In this document: positions 24,647 to 32,922 of the stretch, one piece after another
How the letters are laid out: each line of letters begins with the position of its first letter
How positions within the stretch are numbered: position 1 is the stretch's first letter
Source of the DNA: Candidatus Crickella merdequi
GTDB lineage: Bacteria; Bacillota; Clostridia; Peptostreptococcales; Anaerovoracaceae
Reading direction: 5' to 3'
Assembly (NCBI GenBank): GCA_018064645.1
Contig: JAGHUT010000007.1
Span: 1-34,536 of the forward strand
Length of the DNA: 34,536 nucleotides
Position numbers and translations under genes: made by a program
The notes under the pieces: generated by a model
Told to the model about the DNA's origin: nothing
Databases searched by the model: none
What the model saw: only the letters and a program-made list of their open reading frames with translations

Positions 24647-24672
24647 AAAAAGAGCAGGACTCCGCCTGCTCT
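24647..24672 (-). terminator. Intrinsic terminator after serC
   Basis: On the minus strand AGAGCAGG, loop CGGAGT, CCTGCTCT and TTTT, about 28 nt after the serC stop. Confidence 0.88.
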
Positions 24673-24700
24673 AGTCTGTATCTTCACTTATCCGTAAAGC

Positions 24701-25783
24701 TTACTTGTTTGCCTCATACTCCTTAAGGAAATCTACGAGAGCCTCAACGCCCTCCTGTGGCATTGCATTGTAGATTGACGCTCTGAGTCCACCAACACTT
24801 CTGTGACCCTTGAGGTTATCAAATCCAGCAGCCTTTGTTGCAGCTACTACAGCCTTATCCTCTTCCTCATCACCTGTTGTGAATGTGCAGTTCATGAGAG
24901 ATCTGTCAGCAGGGTTAACGTTACCCTTGAAGAGCTCGCTTGAATCAAGGAAATCATAGAAGATCTTAGCCTTAGCCTCGTTCTTAGCCTGCATTGCCTC
25001 AAGTCCGCCGTTCTCAAGAAGGTACTTGAATACCTTACCACAGCAGTAGATTGCCCATGTGTTAGGTGTGTTGTACATTGAATCCTTGTCAGCGTGTGTC
25101 TTGTAGCTCATATATACTGGACAGAACTCAGGAACATCTCCGATGAGGTCCTCTCTGATGATAACTACAGCCATACCTGCAGGTCCTACATTCTTCTGTA
25201 CGCCAGCCCAGATTACACCATAATCCTCAACATTGCATGGCTTTGAGAGGAACATTGATGACTGGTCTGAAACAAGGATCTTGCCCTTTGTATCAGGAAG
25301 CTGATTATATGTGATTCCGTGAATAGTCTCATTCTCGCAGATGTATACATAGTCTGCATTATCTGGAATATCCAGGTCACTGCAGTCAGGAATATATGAG
25401 AAATTCTTGTCTGCTGATGAAGCAACAACCTTAACCTCTCCGTACTTCTTTGCCTCAGCGATAGCCTTCTTTGACCATGCACCTGTCTCAACATAGCAAG
25501 CAACACCGTCCTTAAGAAGGTTGAGTGGAACCATTGCAAACTGAGTTGTACCACCACCCTGAACGAAGAGAACCTTGTAGTTGTCTGGAATGTTCATGAG
25601 CTTTCTGAGGTCTGCAATTGCCTCCTCATAGATGCTGATGAAAGCCTTTGATCTATGGCTCATCTCCATTACTGACATTCCTGTACCTCTGTAGTTCAGA
25701 ACCTCAGCTGCGATCTCCTCAAGAACTGGCTCTGGCATCATAGCTGGACCAGCTGAGAAGTTAAACACTCTATCGTATTTCAT
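24701..25783 (-). CDS. serC: Phosphoserine aminotransferase
   Basis: This 360-residue PLP enzyme converts 3-phosphohydroxypyruvate and glutamate to phosphoserine in serine synthesis (and has a second role in pyridoxal phosphate synthesis in some bacteria). Seen: VFNFSAGPAMMPEPVLEEI at the N-terminus, GTGMSVMEMSHRS, the phosphate loop QGGGTTQFAMVP, and WAGVQKNVGPAG with the PLP-binding Lys197. GGAGGAAAACAA precedes the ATG. Its usual partner serA is not adjacent. It is monocistronic with its own terminator and divergent from an ABC-F gene. Confidence 0.97.
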   Translation of the reverse strand: MKYDRVFNFSAGPAMMPEPVLEEIAAEVLNYRGTGMSVMEMSHRSKAFISIYEEAIADLRKLMNIPDNYKVLFVQGGGTTQFAMVPLNLLKDGVACYVETGAWSKKAIAEAKKYGEVKVVASSADKNFSYIPDCSDLDIPDNADYVYICENETIHGITYNQLPDTKGKILVSDQSSMFLSKPCNVEDYGVIWAGVQKNVGPAGMAVVIIREDLIGDVPEFCPVYMSYKTHADKDSMYNTPNTWAIYCCGKVFKYLLENGGLEAMQAKNEAKAKIFYDFLDSSELFKGNVNPADRSLMNCTFTTGDEEEDKAVVAATKAAGFDNLKGHRSVGGLRASIYNAMPQEGVEALVDFLKEYEANK

Positions 25784-25902
25784 TTGTTTTCCTCCGGATA
25801 ATCTTATTTACTAAATATAATGCCGCATAAATGCAGAATAATTCTATCACAAGTACATATACTTGTCGATAACAGGCTGTGTTTCTTTATGTATCATTTC
25901 CA

Positions 25903-25911
25903 TGTTATAAT
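25903..25911 (+). promoter_or_regulatory. Extended -10 promoter of the ABC-F gene
   Basis: TGTTATAAT is a perfect extended -10, about 34 nt before the ATG. The -35 (TTCTTT) is weak. Confidence 0.6.
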
Positions 25912-25944
25912 TGCAGGGCACATTATCAGAAATGAGGTTAATAA

Positions 25945-27498
25945 ATGAGTGTATTAGTAGCACAGAATGTATCTCACGATTTCGGCGGACGCCAGATCCT
26001 AGAGGATGCATCCTTCAGACTTAACAAGGGAGAACACGTTGGACTTGTTGGAGCTAACGGTGAAGGCAAGACAACTTTTTTAAATATCATCACAGGCAAT
26101 CTTATGCCTGATTCAGGTAATATCAGCTGGTGTAACCATATCACAACAGGTTACCTTGACCAAAGAAGCACACTCACTCCCGGCAAGACAATTCGTGAAG
26201 TTCTTCGTGAAGCATTTGCTCACTTCTTTGATCTAGAGAAAGAGATGCTTGCTGCATACGATAAGATGGCAGCAGCAGATGATGACGAAATCGCAAGGCT
26301 TATGGAAGATGCTGCGGAGATTCAGGACATACTTGACCACAGCGGATTCTATACTATAGATGCTAAGATTGAAGAATTTGCAAACGGTCTCGGTCTTGGT
26401 GATATCGGACTTGATAAGGTCGTAAATGAACTTTCAGGCGGACAGCGTTCAAAGGTACTTCTGACTAAGCTCCTCCTCGAGAATCCAATGATTCTTATTC
26501 TCGATGAGCCTACTAACTATCTTGACGAGAATCACATCATCTGGCTCACAAGATTCCTGCAGAATTACGAGAATGCTTTTATCCTTGTATCTCATGACAT
26601 TCCATTCCTGAACAATGTAGCGAATGTAATATATCATGTAGAGGATGCAACTCTCACAAGATACTCCGGCAACTACGATGATTTCATGAGAATGTACGAA
26701 ATCAAGAAGAATCAGCTTGAAGCCGCATACAAGAAGCAGCAGAAAGAGATTGCAGATCTGGAAGATTTTATCGCCAGAAATAAAGCAAGAGTTGCTACAA
26801 CGAATATGGCTAAATCGAGACAGAAGAAACTCGACAAGATGGATAAGATTGAGCTCACTAAAGAGAAGCCTAAGCCTGAGTTCGCATTTGAATATTCAAG
26901 AGCACCAGGCAAATATGTCATCGAGGCCACCAACCTTGTAATCGGCTACGATGAGCCTCTCACAAGTCCACTCACCTTCCATGTTGACCGCGGCCAGAAG
27001 ATTGCAATCAAAGGCGTTAACGGACTCGGCAAGTCTACGCTTCTAAAGACCATGCTCGGCATCATTCCATCATTTGATGGAGAAGTTGCCCTTGACTACT
27101 ATGCACAGCCGGGTTATTTCGAGCAGGAGCACGATGGCAGTAACCAGACTGCTCTTCAGGAATTCTGGGATGAGTTCCCTGCTCTCACAAATAATGAAGT
27201 TCGCAGAGCCCTTGCCAAATGCGGTCTCACAAACGAACATATCGAAAGCCAGGTTAGAGTTCTTTCCGGCGGTGAGAATGCCAAGTTCCGTCTTGCCAAG
27301 CTTATGCAGAATCCAATGAATCTCCTTGTGCTGGACGAGCCTACCAACCATTTGGATCCAGTCGCAAAGGATGTTCTCAAAGAGGCTGTTCGAGACTTCA
27401 AGGGAACAGTAATCCTTGTCTGCCACGAGCCTGAGTTCTATCAGGGTGTGGTAACTGATGTGTGGAATCTTGAAGACTGGACAACTAAGGTAATCTAG
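25945..27498 (+). CDS. ABC-F family ATPase
   Basis: This 517-residue soluble protein has two nucleotide-binding domains and no membrane helices. NBD1 has Walker A GANGEGKTT, signature LSGGQRSKVLL, Walker B LILDEPTNYLD and SHD. A charged linker (about residues 245-315, LEAAYKKQQKEIADLEDFIA) follows. NBD2 has GVNGLGKST, LSGGENAKFRLAKLM, LLVLDEPTNHLD and CHE in place of the usual SHD. ABC-F proteins act on the ribosome as translation factors or antibiotic-resistance proteins. Length and lack of long extensions suggest a housekeeping translation factor rather than a resistance determinant, but this cannot be settled here. GAGG precedes the ATG, after an extended -10 promoter. Confidence 0.93.
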   Translation: MSVLVAQNVSHDFGGRQILEDASFRLNKGEHVGLVGANGEGKTTFLNIITGNLMPDSGNISWCNHITTGYLDQRSTLTPGKTIREVLREAFAHFFDLEKEMLAAYDKMAAADDDEIARLMEDAAEIQDILDHSGFYTIDAKIEEFANGLGLGDIGLDKVVNELSGGQRSKVLLTKLLLENPMILILDEPTNYLDENHIIWLTRFLQNYENAFILVSHDIPFLNNVANVIYHVEDATLTRYSGNYDDFMRMYEIKKNQLEAAYKKQQKEIADLEDFIARNKARVATTNMAKSRQKKLDKMDKIELTKEKPKPEFAFEYSRAPGKYVIEATNLVIGYDEPLTSPLTFHVDRGQKIAIKGVNGLGKSTLLKTMLGIIPSFDGEVALDYYAQPGYFEQEHDGSNQTALQEFWDEFPALTNNEVRRALAKCGLTNEHIESQVRVLSGGENAKFRLAKLMQNPMNLLVLDEPTNHLDPVAKDVLKEAVRDFKGTVILVCHEPEFYQGVVTDVWNLEDWTTKVI

Positions 27499-27513
27499 TT
27501 TTTCAAATTATAT

Positions 27514-27566
27514 AAAACCGTCACCATTCTATCGGCATATACGCCGGTACAATAGTGACGGTTTTT
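27514..27566. terminator. Long bidirectional terminator hairpin
   Basis: AAAACCGTCAC ... GTGACGGTTTTT forms the outer stem, with an inner ATCGGC/GCCGGT stem and two small internal mismatches. It lies between the converging ABC-F and pyrE genes. Confidence 0.85.
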
Positions 27567-27598
27567 CGTTTAATTGTTAAATTCTGTTGTTCAAATCT

Positions 27599-28279
27599 TT
27601 ATTTAGCACCATACTGCTCATAATAAGCATCAATTGCAGCCTTAATCGTATCATCGATTACAACCCTTCCGCCGCACTCTTTGTTGTAAAGATACTCTGT
27701 TACCTCTGCCATGTCGACAATGGCATTTGTCTCAAAGCCATAGAGTTCCTGAACCTCATCAAGGGCACATTTAACGCCACCCTTTCCGACTTCCATTCTG
27801 TTGAGAGAAACCATGAGTCCAATGATTGTAACATCAGCAGCCTCTCTAACCTTTGGAACAGTCTCTTCCATTGACTTGCCTGAAGTTGTTACATCCTCAA
27901 TCATTACAACTCTGTCGCCATCCTGAAGAGCACTTCCAATGAAACCGCCCTTGTCAGCACCGTGGTCCTTAGCCTCTTTACGGTCTGAGCAGTATCTTAT
28001 CTCCTTGCCGTAGAGCTCGCTGAAAGCGATTGCTGTAACTACTGACAGAGGAATTCCCTTATATGCCGGTCCAAAGAGAACATCGAAATCAGTACCGTAC
28101 TTGCTGTAGATAGCCTTAGCATAATACTCGCCGAGTCTCTTGAGCTGTGAGCCTGTTACGTATGCTCCTGCGTTCATGAAAAATGGTGACTTACGACCGC
28201 TCTTAAGAGTGAAATCTCCAAACTTAAGCACGTCTGACTCTACCATAAACTCAATAAATTCCTGCTTATACTGTTCCAT
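27599..28279 (-). CDS. pyrE: Orotate phosphoribosyltransferase
   Basis: This 226-residue enzyme joins orotate to PRPP, giving OMP in pyrimidine synthesis. The PRPP-binding motif VVMIEDVTTSGKSMEE is near residues 125-140. FTLKSGRKSPFFMNAGAYV at the N-terminus and FGPAYKGIPL are also typical. AAAGGAG precedes the ATG. No other pyr gene is in the window. It follows a COG2509-type FAD oxidoreductase by 62 nt with no terminator between them, so it may share the riboswitch-controlled transcript. A possible internal extended -10 (TGATAGAAT) lies in the gap, so separate transcription is also possible. Confidence 0.95.
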   Translation of the reverse strand: MEQYKQEFIEFMVESDVLKFGDFTLKSGRKSPFFMNAGAYVTGSQLKRLGEYYAKAIYSKYGTDFDVLFGPAYKGIPLSVVTAIAFSELYGKEIRYCSDRKEAKDHGADKGGFIGSALQDGDRVVMIEDVTTSGKSMEETVPKVREAADVTIIGLMVSLNRMEVGKGGVKCALDEVQELYGFETNAIVDMAEVTEYLYNKECGGRVVIDDTIKAAIDAYYEQYGAK

Positions 28280-28341
28280 ATTATCTCCTTTGTTATCGTG
28301 AATTCATATCCAGTTGATATTCTATCACATTCAGGATGATT

Positions 28342-29715
28342 TTATAAAGACTCCAGAATATTTCTTGCCACATATACACCACTTGCGGAGGCGTGCGACA
28401 GAGAATGTGTAATTCCGCTTCCATCTCCGATGATGTACATACCCTTATAAGGAGACTCGAGATTCTCATCTACTTCAACCTCCATGTTATAGAACTTAAC
28501 CTCTACTCCATAGAGAAGTGTGTCATCATTGGCAGTTCCAGGGGCAACCTTATCAAGTGCATAAATCATCTCTACTATTCCGTCGAGAATTCTCTTTGGA
28601 AGTACAAGACTGAGATCTCCCGGAGTTGCATTAAGTGTAGGTGTGATAAAAGCCTCCTCGATTCTCTTCGGAGTTGATCTCTGTCCGCGAATGAGATCTC
28701 CAAATCGCTGAACTATTACTCCGCCTCCAAGCATGTTGCTCAGACGTGCAATTGATTCACCATAACCATTTGAATCCTTAAATGGTGCTGTGAATTTCTT
28801 AGAAACAAGAAGTGCGAAATTTGTATTCTCAGTCTGAAGTGCAGGATCCTCATAGCTGTGTCCGTTTACAGTAATAATTCCGTTAGTATTCTCGTTTACT
28901 ACGGCACCCTTTGGATTCATGCAGAAAGTACGAACCTTGTCCTCATACTTTTCTGTCCTGTACACAATTTTGCTCTCGTACAGCTCATCCGTCAGATGTG
29001 AGAAAACCTCTGCAGGAAGCTCAACTCTCACACCTATATCTACTCTGTTTGACTTAGTTGGAATCTCAAGGTCATTGCAGATATTCTCCATCCATTTAGA
29101 CCCAACACGTCCGACAGAAACAATAAGCTTATCACATGTATATTCACCATCAGCGCACTTTACAGCATAACCGTCCTCTATAACAGCAATAGCTTCAACC
29201 GGTGTATCAAAGAAGAATTCCACCTTATCCTTAAGCTCATTATAAAGATTACCGAGAACTATATAATTTACATCAGTTCCAAGGTGTCTTACTGAAGCAT
29301 CGAGAAGATGAAGGTCATTCTGAATGCACTCCTTCTTGAACTTGGAGCCTGCAGTTGTATAAAGCTTTGTTCCCTCCCCGCCATGATTCATGTTTATCTC
29401 ATCAACATAGTGCATAAGGTCCATTGCCTGCTTCTTGCCGATATACTCATAAAGTGTTCCGCCGAAATCATTTGTTATATTGTATTTACCATCAGAGAAT
29501 GCCCCTGCACCACCAAAACCGCTCATAATTGAACAGCTCTTGCAGCTGATGCATGATTTGATTTTGTCCCCATCAATAGGACACTTACGCTTCTCGAGTG
29601 CGTGACCTGCCTCGAATACAGCAACCTTCAGCTCCGGCTTCTTCTCCATAAGCTCATAAGCGGAAAAAATTCCGCCAGGACCTGCTCCAACAATTATTAC
29701 ATCATAATTCATCAT
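28342..29715 (-). CDS. FAD-dependent oxidoreductase (COG2509-type dehydrogenase)
   Basis: This 457-residue flavoprotein has an N-terminal Rossmann motif, YDVIIVGAGPGGIFSAYEL (about residues 4-22), a cysteine-rich stretch CISCKSCSIMSGFGGAGAFS (about 55-74), a second nucleotide-contact stretch DKLIVSVGRVGS, and the C-terminal GMYIIGDGSGITHSL that closes over FAD. It resembles the uncharacterised FAD-dependent dehydrogenases of COG2509; the assignment is from memory of these motifs. Substrate and electron partner are unknown. GGAGG lies just before the ATG. A purine riboswitch and terminator sit in its leader, tying its expression to purine level, and pyrE follows on the same strand. Confidence 0.85.
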   Translation of the reverse strand: MMNYDVIIVGAGPGGIFSAYELMEKKPELKVAVFEAGHALEKRKCPIDGDKIKSCISCKSCSIMSGFGGAGAFSDGKYNITNDFGGTLYEYIGKKQAMDLMHYVDEINMNHGGEGTKLYTTAGSKFKKECIQNDLHLLDASVRHLGTDVNYIVLGNLYNELKDKVEFFFDTPVEAIAVIEDGYAVKCADGEYTCDKLIVSVGRVGSKWMENICNDLEIPTKSNRVDIGVRVELPAEVFSHLTDELYESKIVYRTEKYEDKVRTFCMNPKGAVVNENTNGIITVNGHSYEDPALQTENTNFALLVSKKFTAPFKDSNGYGESIARLSNMLGGGVIVQRFGDLIRGQRSTPKRIEEAFITPTLNATPGDLSLVLPKRILDGIVEMIYALDKVAPGTANDDTLLYGVEVKFYNMEVEVDENLESPYKGMYIIGDGSGITHSLSHASASGVYVARNILESL

Positions 29716-29746
29716 AATACCTCCAGATTAATACCCGTCAGCGCAT

Positions 29747-29784
29747 AAAAAACAGCTGACCACAAATATGCTTTGTAGTCAGCT
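29747..29784 (-). terminator. Riboswitch-controlled terminator overlapping the purine aptamer
   Basis: On the minus strand AGCTGACTACAAA, loop GCATA and TTTGTGGTCAGCT form a 13-bp stem with one G-T pair, followed by GTTTTTT. Its 5' arm is the aptamer's P3 3' strand, J3/1 and P1 3' strand, so terminator and aptamer cannot form together. Confidence 0.85.
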
Positions 29785-29836
29785 ATTATCGGTAGCTGGT
29801 AGAAACGCTCGACCGTATTTCGAGCATATACAAAAG
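29771..29836 (-). promoter_or_regulatory. Purine (guanine-type) riboswitch aptamer
   Basis: Read on the minus strand: P2 GCTCGA/TCGAGC with loop AATACGG, J2/3 GTTTCTACC, P3 AGCTA/TAGCT with loop CCGATAA, J3/1 GACTAC, and a short P1 between CTTTTGT and ACAAAG. The loops keep the GG and CC that pair between L2 and L3, and J2/3 and J3/1 match the purine consensus. The C in GACTA is the position that selects guanine/hypoxanthine over adenine. It lies in the leader of the FAD oxidoreductase gene. Confidence 0.88.
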
Positions 29837-29854
29837 TTCTTACAAACCTTAGGT

Positions 29855-29883
29855 AGTATACTCAAATGCCATTTGTTATGCAA
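29855..29883 (-). promoter_or_regulatory. Promoter of the riboswitch/FAD oxidoreductase transcript
   Basis: On the minus strand TTGCAT (29878-29883), a 17-nt spacer and TATACT (29855-29860). The start would fall near 29848, just before the aptamer. Confidence 0.72.
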
Positions 29884-29923
29884 GTATTTTTTTAAAAAAT
29901 ATTTTGCTTTGTCGATGCGGTTC

Positions 29924-31144
29924 CTAGTAAAGCTGCGTATTGATTACCTGTGGGTCATAACCCTCTTTGCGAAGATCCTCAAGAATCTTCTGCTTGTGCT
30001 GAGTTCCAAAGGCCTCCATAGTAATCTTAAGCTCTACAGAAGAATTTCTGTTAACGCTGATGAACTGGTTATGATCAAGCTTAATTACATTACCTCCGCT
30101 GTTAGCAATTGATGAAGCAACGTGTACAAGCTCGCCCGGCTTATCTGGCATAAGAACAGAAGCAGTAAAAATTCTGTCCTCCTGAATGAGGCCGTGCTGA
30201 ACAACAGAGGACATTGTAATGACATCCATGTTACCGCCGGAAAGAACTACTACAGCTTTCTTGTCCTTAAGATCAAGCTGCTTAAGCGCTGCCACCGGAA
30301 GAAGGCCTGAATTCTCTACAATCATCTTGTGATTCTCAACCATATCAAGGAATGCCGGAATAAGCTCATCATCCTCTACAGTCAGCATCTTGTGAATATT
30401 CTTGATTGCATATGGCAGAATCTTTGAACCTACAGTCTTTACTGCAGTACCATCAGCTATTGTAAGGGCGCTTTCAAGAGTTACCGGTTCACCTGCCTTA
30501 ATAGCTGCTGTCATACTTGCAGCTGCAGCAGGCTCAACTCCAACAACTTTAATCTTAGGATTGAGCATGCTCGCCAGAGTAGAGATACCGGTGATGAGTC
30601 CACCTCCACCAACTGGTACGATGATGTAATCAACTGTAGGAAGCTCCTGTACAATCTCCATTGCAATACTTCCCTGACCTGTTGCAACCTCAAGGTCATC
30701 GAAAGGATGTATAAAAGTCATTCCCTGCTCTTCTGCCAGCTTAAGAGCATAGTTGCAGGCATCATCATATACATCACCATAAAGAATAACGTCAGCACCG
30801 TAGCTCTTTGTTCTGTTTACCTTGATGAGCGGTGTTACAGTAGGCATTACAATAGTTGCCTTGCAGCCATATCTCTGAGCAGCATATGCAACGCCCTGAG
30901 CATGATTGCCAGCCGATGCTGTAACAAGACCACGAGCTCTCTCCTCATCAGTCATCTTTGAAATCTTATAATAGGAACCTCTTACCTTATATGCTCCAGT
31001 GTACTGCATATTCTCAGGCTTAAGGTAAATGCTTCCGCCAGTCTGTCTTGAAAGGCTCTCACTGTATACAAGTTTAGTCGGCAGGGTTACCCTCTTGACA
31101 GTCTCTGCCGCTTCTTCAAAATTCTTTAAGTTAAGTTCGTTCAT
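29924..31144 (-). CDS. ilvA: Threonine ammonia-lyase with C-terminal ACT domain
   Basis: This 406-residue PLP enzyme deaminates threonine to 2-oxobutanoate and ammonia. The PLP lysine is in TGAYKVRGS (Lys53), SAGNHAQGVAYAA follows, and the phosphate loop is VPVGGGGLITG (about 176-186). A single ACT domain (about 328-400, ASVLMPDKPGELVHVASSIANSGGNVIKLDH) marks the medium-length form, whose members act in catabolism or in isoleucine synthesis. Naming it ilvA rather than tdcB is uncertain. GGGAGATAGATA precedes the ATG. It is last in an operon behind an MFS transporter and a flavodoxin-like protein. No clear terminator is seen before the riboswitch promoter. Confidence 0.93.
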   Translation of the reverse strand: MNELNLKNFEEAAETVKRVTLPTKLVYSESLSRQTGGSIYLKPENMQYTGAYKVRGSYYKISKMTDEERARGLVTASAGNHAQGVAYAAQRYGCKATIVMPTVTPLIKVNRTKSYGADVILYGDVYDDACNYALKLAEEQGMTFIHPFDDLEVATGQGSIAMEIVQELPTVDYIIVPVGGGGLITGISTLASMLNPKIKVVGVEPAAAASMTAAIKAGEPVTLESALTIADGTAVKTVGSKILPYAIKNIHKMLTVEDDELIPAFLDMVENHKMIVENSGLLPVAALKQLDLKDKKAVVVLSGGNMDVITMSSVVQHGLIQEDRIFTASVLMPDKPGELVHVASSIANSGGNVIKLDHNQFISVNRNSSVELKITMEAFGTQHKQKILEDLRKEGYDPQVINTQLY

Positions 31145-31163
31145 TATCTATCTCCCATACCTT

Positions 31164-31646
31164 TTATAATAATTTAGACAGCTTATCCGCAAAGTCTTCC
31201 ATCTCTTTCTCGTAGCATCTGTTCATCATTCCGCCAACAACCATATCAGCACCAGGTGCTGAAGGCTCAAGTTCAGCCATGGTATTGCCAAATCCACTTC
31301 CGCCGGAAGTTGCATAAAGGACAATCTTCTTGCCGGTTAAATCATAGCTCTCAAGGAATGTATTTACAATTGTAGGTGCTACATACCACCAGATTGGAAA
31401 CGCAAGTAATATTGTATCATACTTTGACAGGTCAATATCATCATTAATTATCTCTGGTCGTATTTCCCTGTTCTGCATCTCTATGCTGCTTCTTGACTTC
31501 ATATTCTTCCAGTCAAGATCTTCTGTTGTGTATGGTACGGCCGGCTTAATCTGATAAAGATCTGCGCCTGTGGCCTCTGCAAGCATTCTTCCCTTCTTAA
31601 GAGTTCTACCGCTTGCGCTGAATACTGCTAATAGTGCTTTTGCCAT
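31164..31646 (-). CDS. Flavodoxin family protein
   Basis: This 160-residue protein has the flavodoxin fold: the FMN phosphate loop FSASGRTLKKGRML (about residues 9-22), LLAFPIWWYVAPTIVNTFL (about 80-98, second FMN loop) and YATSGGSGFGNT (about 111-122, third loop). Members of this type (Flavodoxin_4) carry electrons or reduce quinones and nitro compounds. AAGGAG for its ATG lies inside the MFS gene end, and the two are one base apart (TAGAATG), so translation is coupled. The threonine ammonia-lyase gene follows after 19 nt. The redox partner is unknown. Confidence 0.88.
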   Translation of the reverse strand: MAKALLAVFSASGRTLKKGRMLAEATGADLYQIKPAVPYTTEDLDWKNMKSRSSIEMQNREIRPEIINDDIDLSKYDTILLAFPIWWYVAPTIVNTFLESYDLTGKKIVLYATSGGSGFGNTMAELEPSAPGADMVVGGMMNRCYEKEMEDFADKLSKLL

Positions 31647-31647
31647 T

Positions 31648-32841
31648 CTAAATCTCCTTCTTTCTTGTACCGATTAATACCAGACATGCTCCTGCAGCTG
31701 CAAAAGCTATTCCAATGACTTCCACAAGCCTTACCCCGCCTGCTTCAACCGCCCAGCCTCCAACAGCATTACCTATGGCTCCGCCAATTGCTACAGCTGC
31801 CGTCATATAGCCCTGACCTTTTGCCTTATCATTTGCTTCCATCATATCATCAGAATAGTAAACTGAAGCAGATGCAAAGACTGCGTAGCTTATCATCTGG
31901 ATACACTGAACCATATAAACAGTTCCGATGGAGAAAGCAAAGAAGTAGCCAACGGCTTTTACAAGAAAACCTATACTGGCAATGGCCATAAGGTTTCGAC
32001 TAGATATCCTTCTGATGAGAAAGAAGAAGCCAAACATTACCGGCAGCTCAATTAAAGCCTCGATAGACATGGCAGTTCCTAGAGTTCCGCTGTTGCCTCC
32101 TACACTTTCAATAATCATAATCATATAAGTGTGAATCATGTTATGAAAGCACATGAACATAACAGAGCCGAGGACAGTCATCATGAACATAGGGTATTTG
32201 CGTATGAACTGGACGATACTTGAATTGTCAGCAAGAAGTTCAGGCTCATCTTTGATTGATGGATTCAGTGCGTCCTGCTCCTTGCTGTAGATTGGCATCG
32301 TCATAACAAGCGCTCCGGCCATGACAAGCATAATAAGGCCGATTACAACGATTGAGAACTCTCCAAAAGCTACAATGCTGTTACCCACTATGAATGTCAT
32401 AAATGCGTATGCCAGAGATCCCGTTCCTCTTGCAGTTCCGAAATCGATGAATTCACCCCTCGATGTGTAATAGAAGAGAGCTGAATTAACAAGTGGATTC
32501 TGGAGATATAGAAGAATGGAGAACGCAGGGAACAATATTGCGTTGAGCAGATGATTCTGCCTGAAAATTATCATTATAACAAGAAGCACCAGTTCAACAG
32601 CTCCAAGGAAGAGCATAAGATTCTTCCAGTTGATCTTCTCATATTTGTCCACAAGGGTGCCTACAAGAACCTGTCCAGGCGCAGCAATAACATTGCTTGC
32701 GGCGATTATTACTCCAATTACAATTGCGCTTATCCCCTGTGAGCGCATGAATACTGTAATGAAAATAGTTGCCAGTCCAAAAAGCATCCAGAAGAAGCCT
32801 TGCAGCAATTTGTATTGAATATCTCTAAGTCCTATCCTCAT
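31648..32841 (-). CDS. MFS transporter (MFS_1-like)
   Basis: This 397-residue protein has twelve hydrophobic segments. The N-terminal half has GVIIAASNVIAAPGQVLVGTLVDKYEK (about 42-68), where the loop VGTLVDKYEK matches the MFS loop 2-3 signature. The type (LacY/NHS-like MFS) takes up sugars or nucleosides or exports metabolites, but no substrate is visible. AAAGGG lies about eight bases before the ATG. It is first in an operon with the flavodoxin-like protein and threonine ammonia-lyase, and could transport an amino acid or related compound; that is a guess from context only. An extended -10 (TGGTACAAT, minus 32872-32880) precedes it. Confidence 0.85.
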   Translation of the reverse strand: MRIGLRDIQYKLLQGFFWMLFGLATIFITVFMRSQGISAIVIGVIIAASNVIAAPGQVLVGTLVDKYEKINWKNLMLFLGAVELVLLVIMIIFRQNHLLNAILFPAFSILLYLQNPLVNSALFYYTSRGEFIDFGTARGTGSLAYAFMTFIVGNSIVAFGEFSIVVIGLIMLVMAGALVMTMPIYSKEQDALNPSIKDEPELLADNSSIVQFIRKYPMFMMTVLGSVMFMCFHNMIHTYMIMIIESVGGNSGTLGTAMSIEALIELPVMFGFFFLIRRISSRNLMAIASIGFLVKAVGYFFAFSIGTVYMVQCIQMISYAVFASASVYYSDDMMEANDKAKGQGYMTAAVAIGGAIGNAVGGWAVEAGGVRLVEVIGIAFAAAGACLVLIGTRKKEI

Positions 32842-32871
32842 GTTCGTACCCTTTCGTTACATTCTTTCTGT

Positions 32872-32880
32872 ATTGTACCA
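32872..32880 (-). promoter_or_regulatory. Extended -10 promoter of the MFS/flavodoxin/ilvA operon
   Basis: On the minus strand TGGTACAAT fits an extended -10, about 30 nt before the MFS ATG. No good -35 is visible. Confidence 0.5.
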
Positions 32881-32909
32881 TATTCCGAGATAAACTAATT
32901 AATTTCGTG

Positions 32910-32915
32910 TATAAT
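32910..32915 (+). promoter_or_regulatory. -10 element immediately before the aldo/keto reductase start
   Basis: TATAAT ends seven bases before the ATG at 32923, so transcription should begin at or next to the start codon. No ribosome binding site lies between. Confidence 0.55.
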
Positions 32916-32922
32916 ATATCGT

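Noticed and set aside
29768-30112. 114-aa plus-strand ORF
   Set aside because: It runs antisense over the riboswitch and the end of the threonine ammonia-lyase gene; the RNA structure explains the sequence better.
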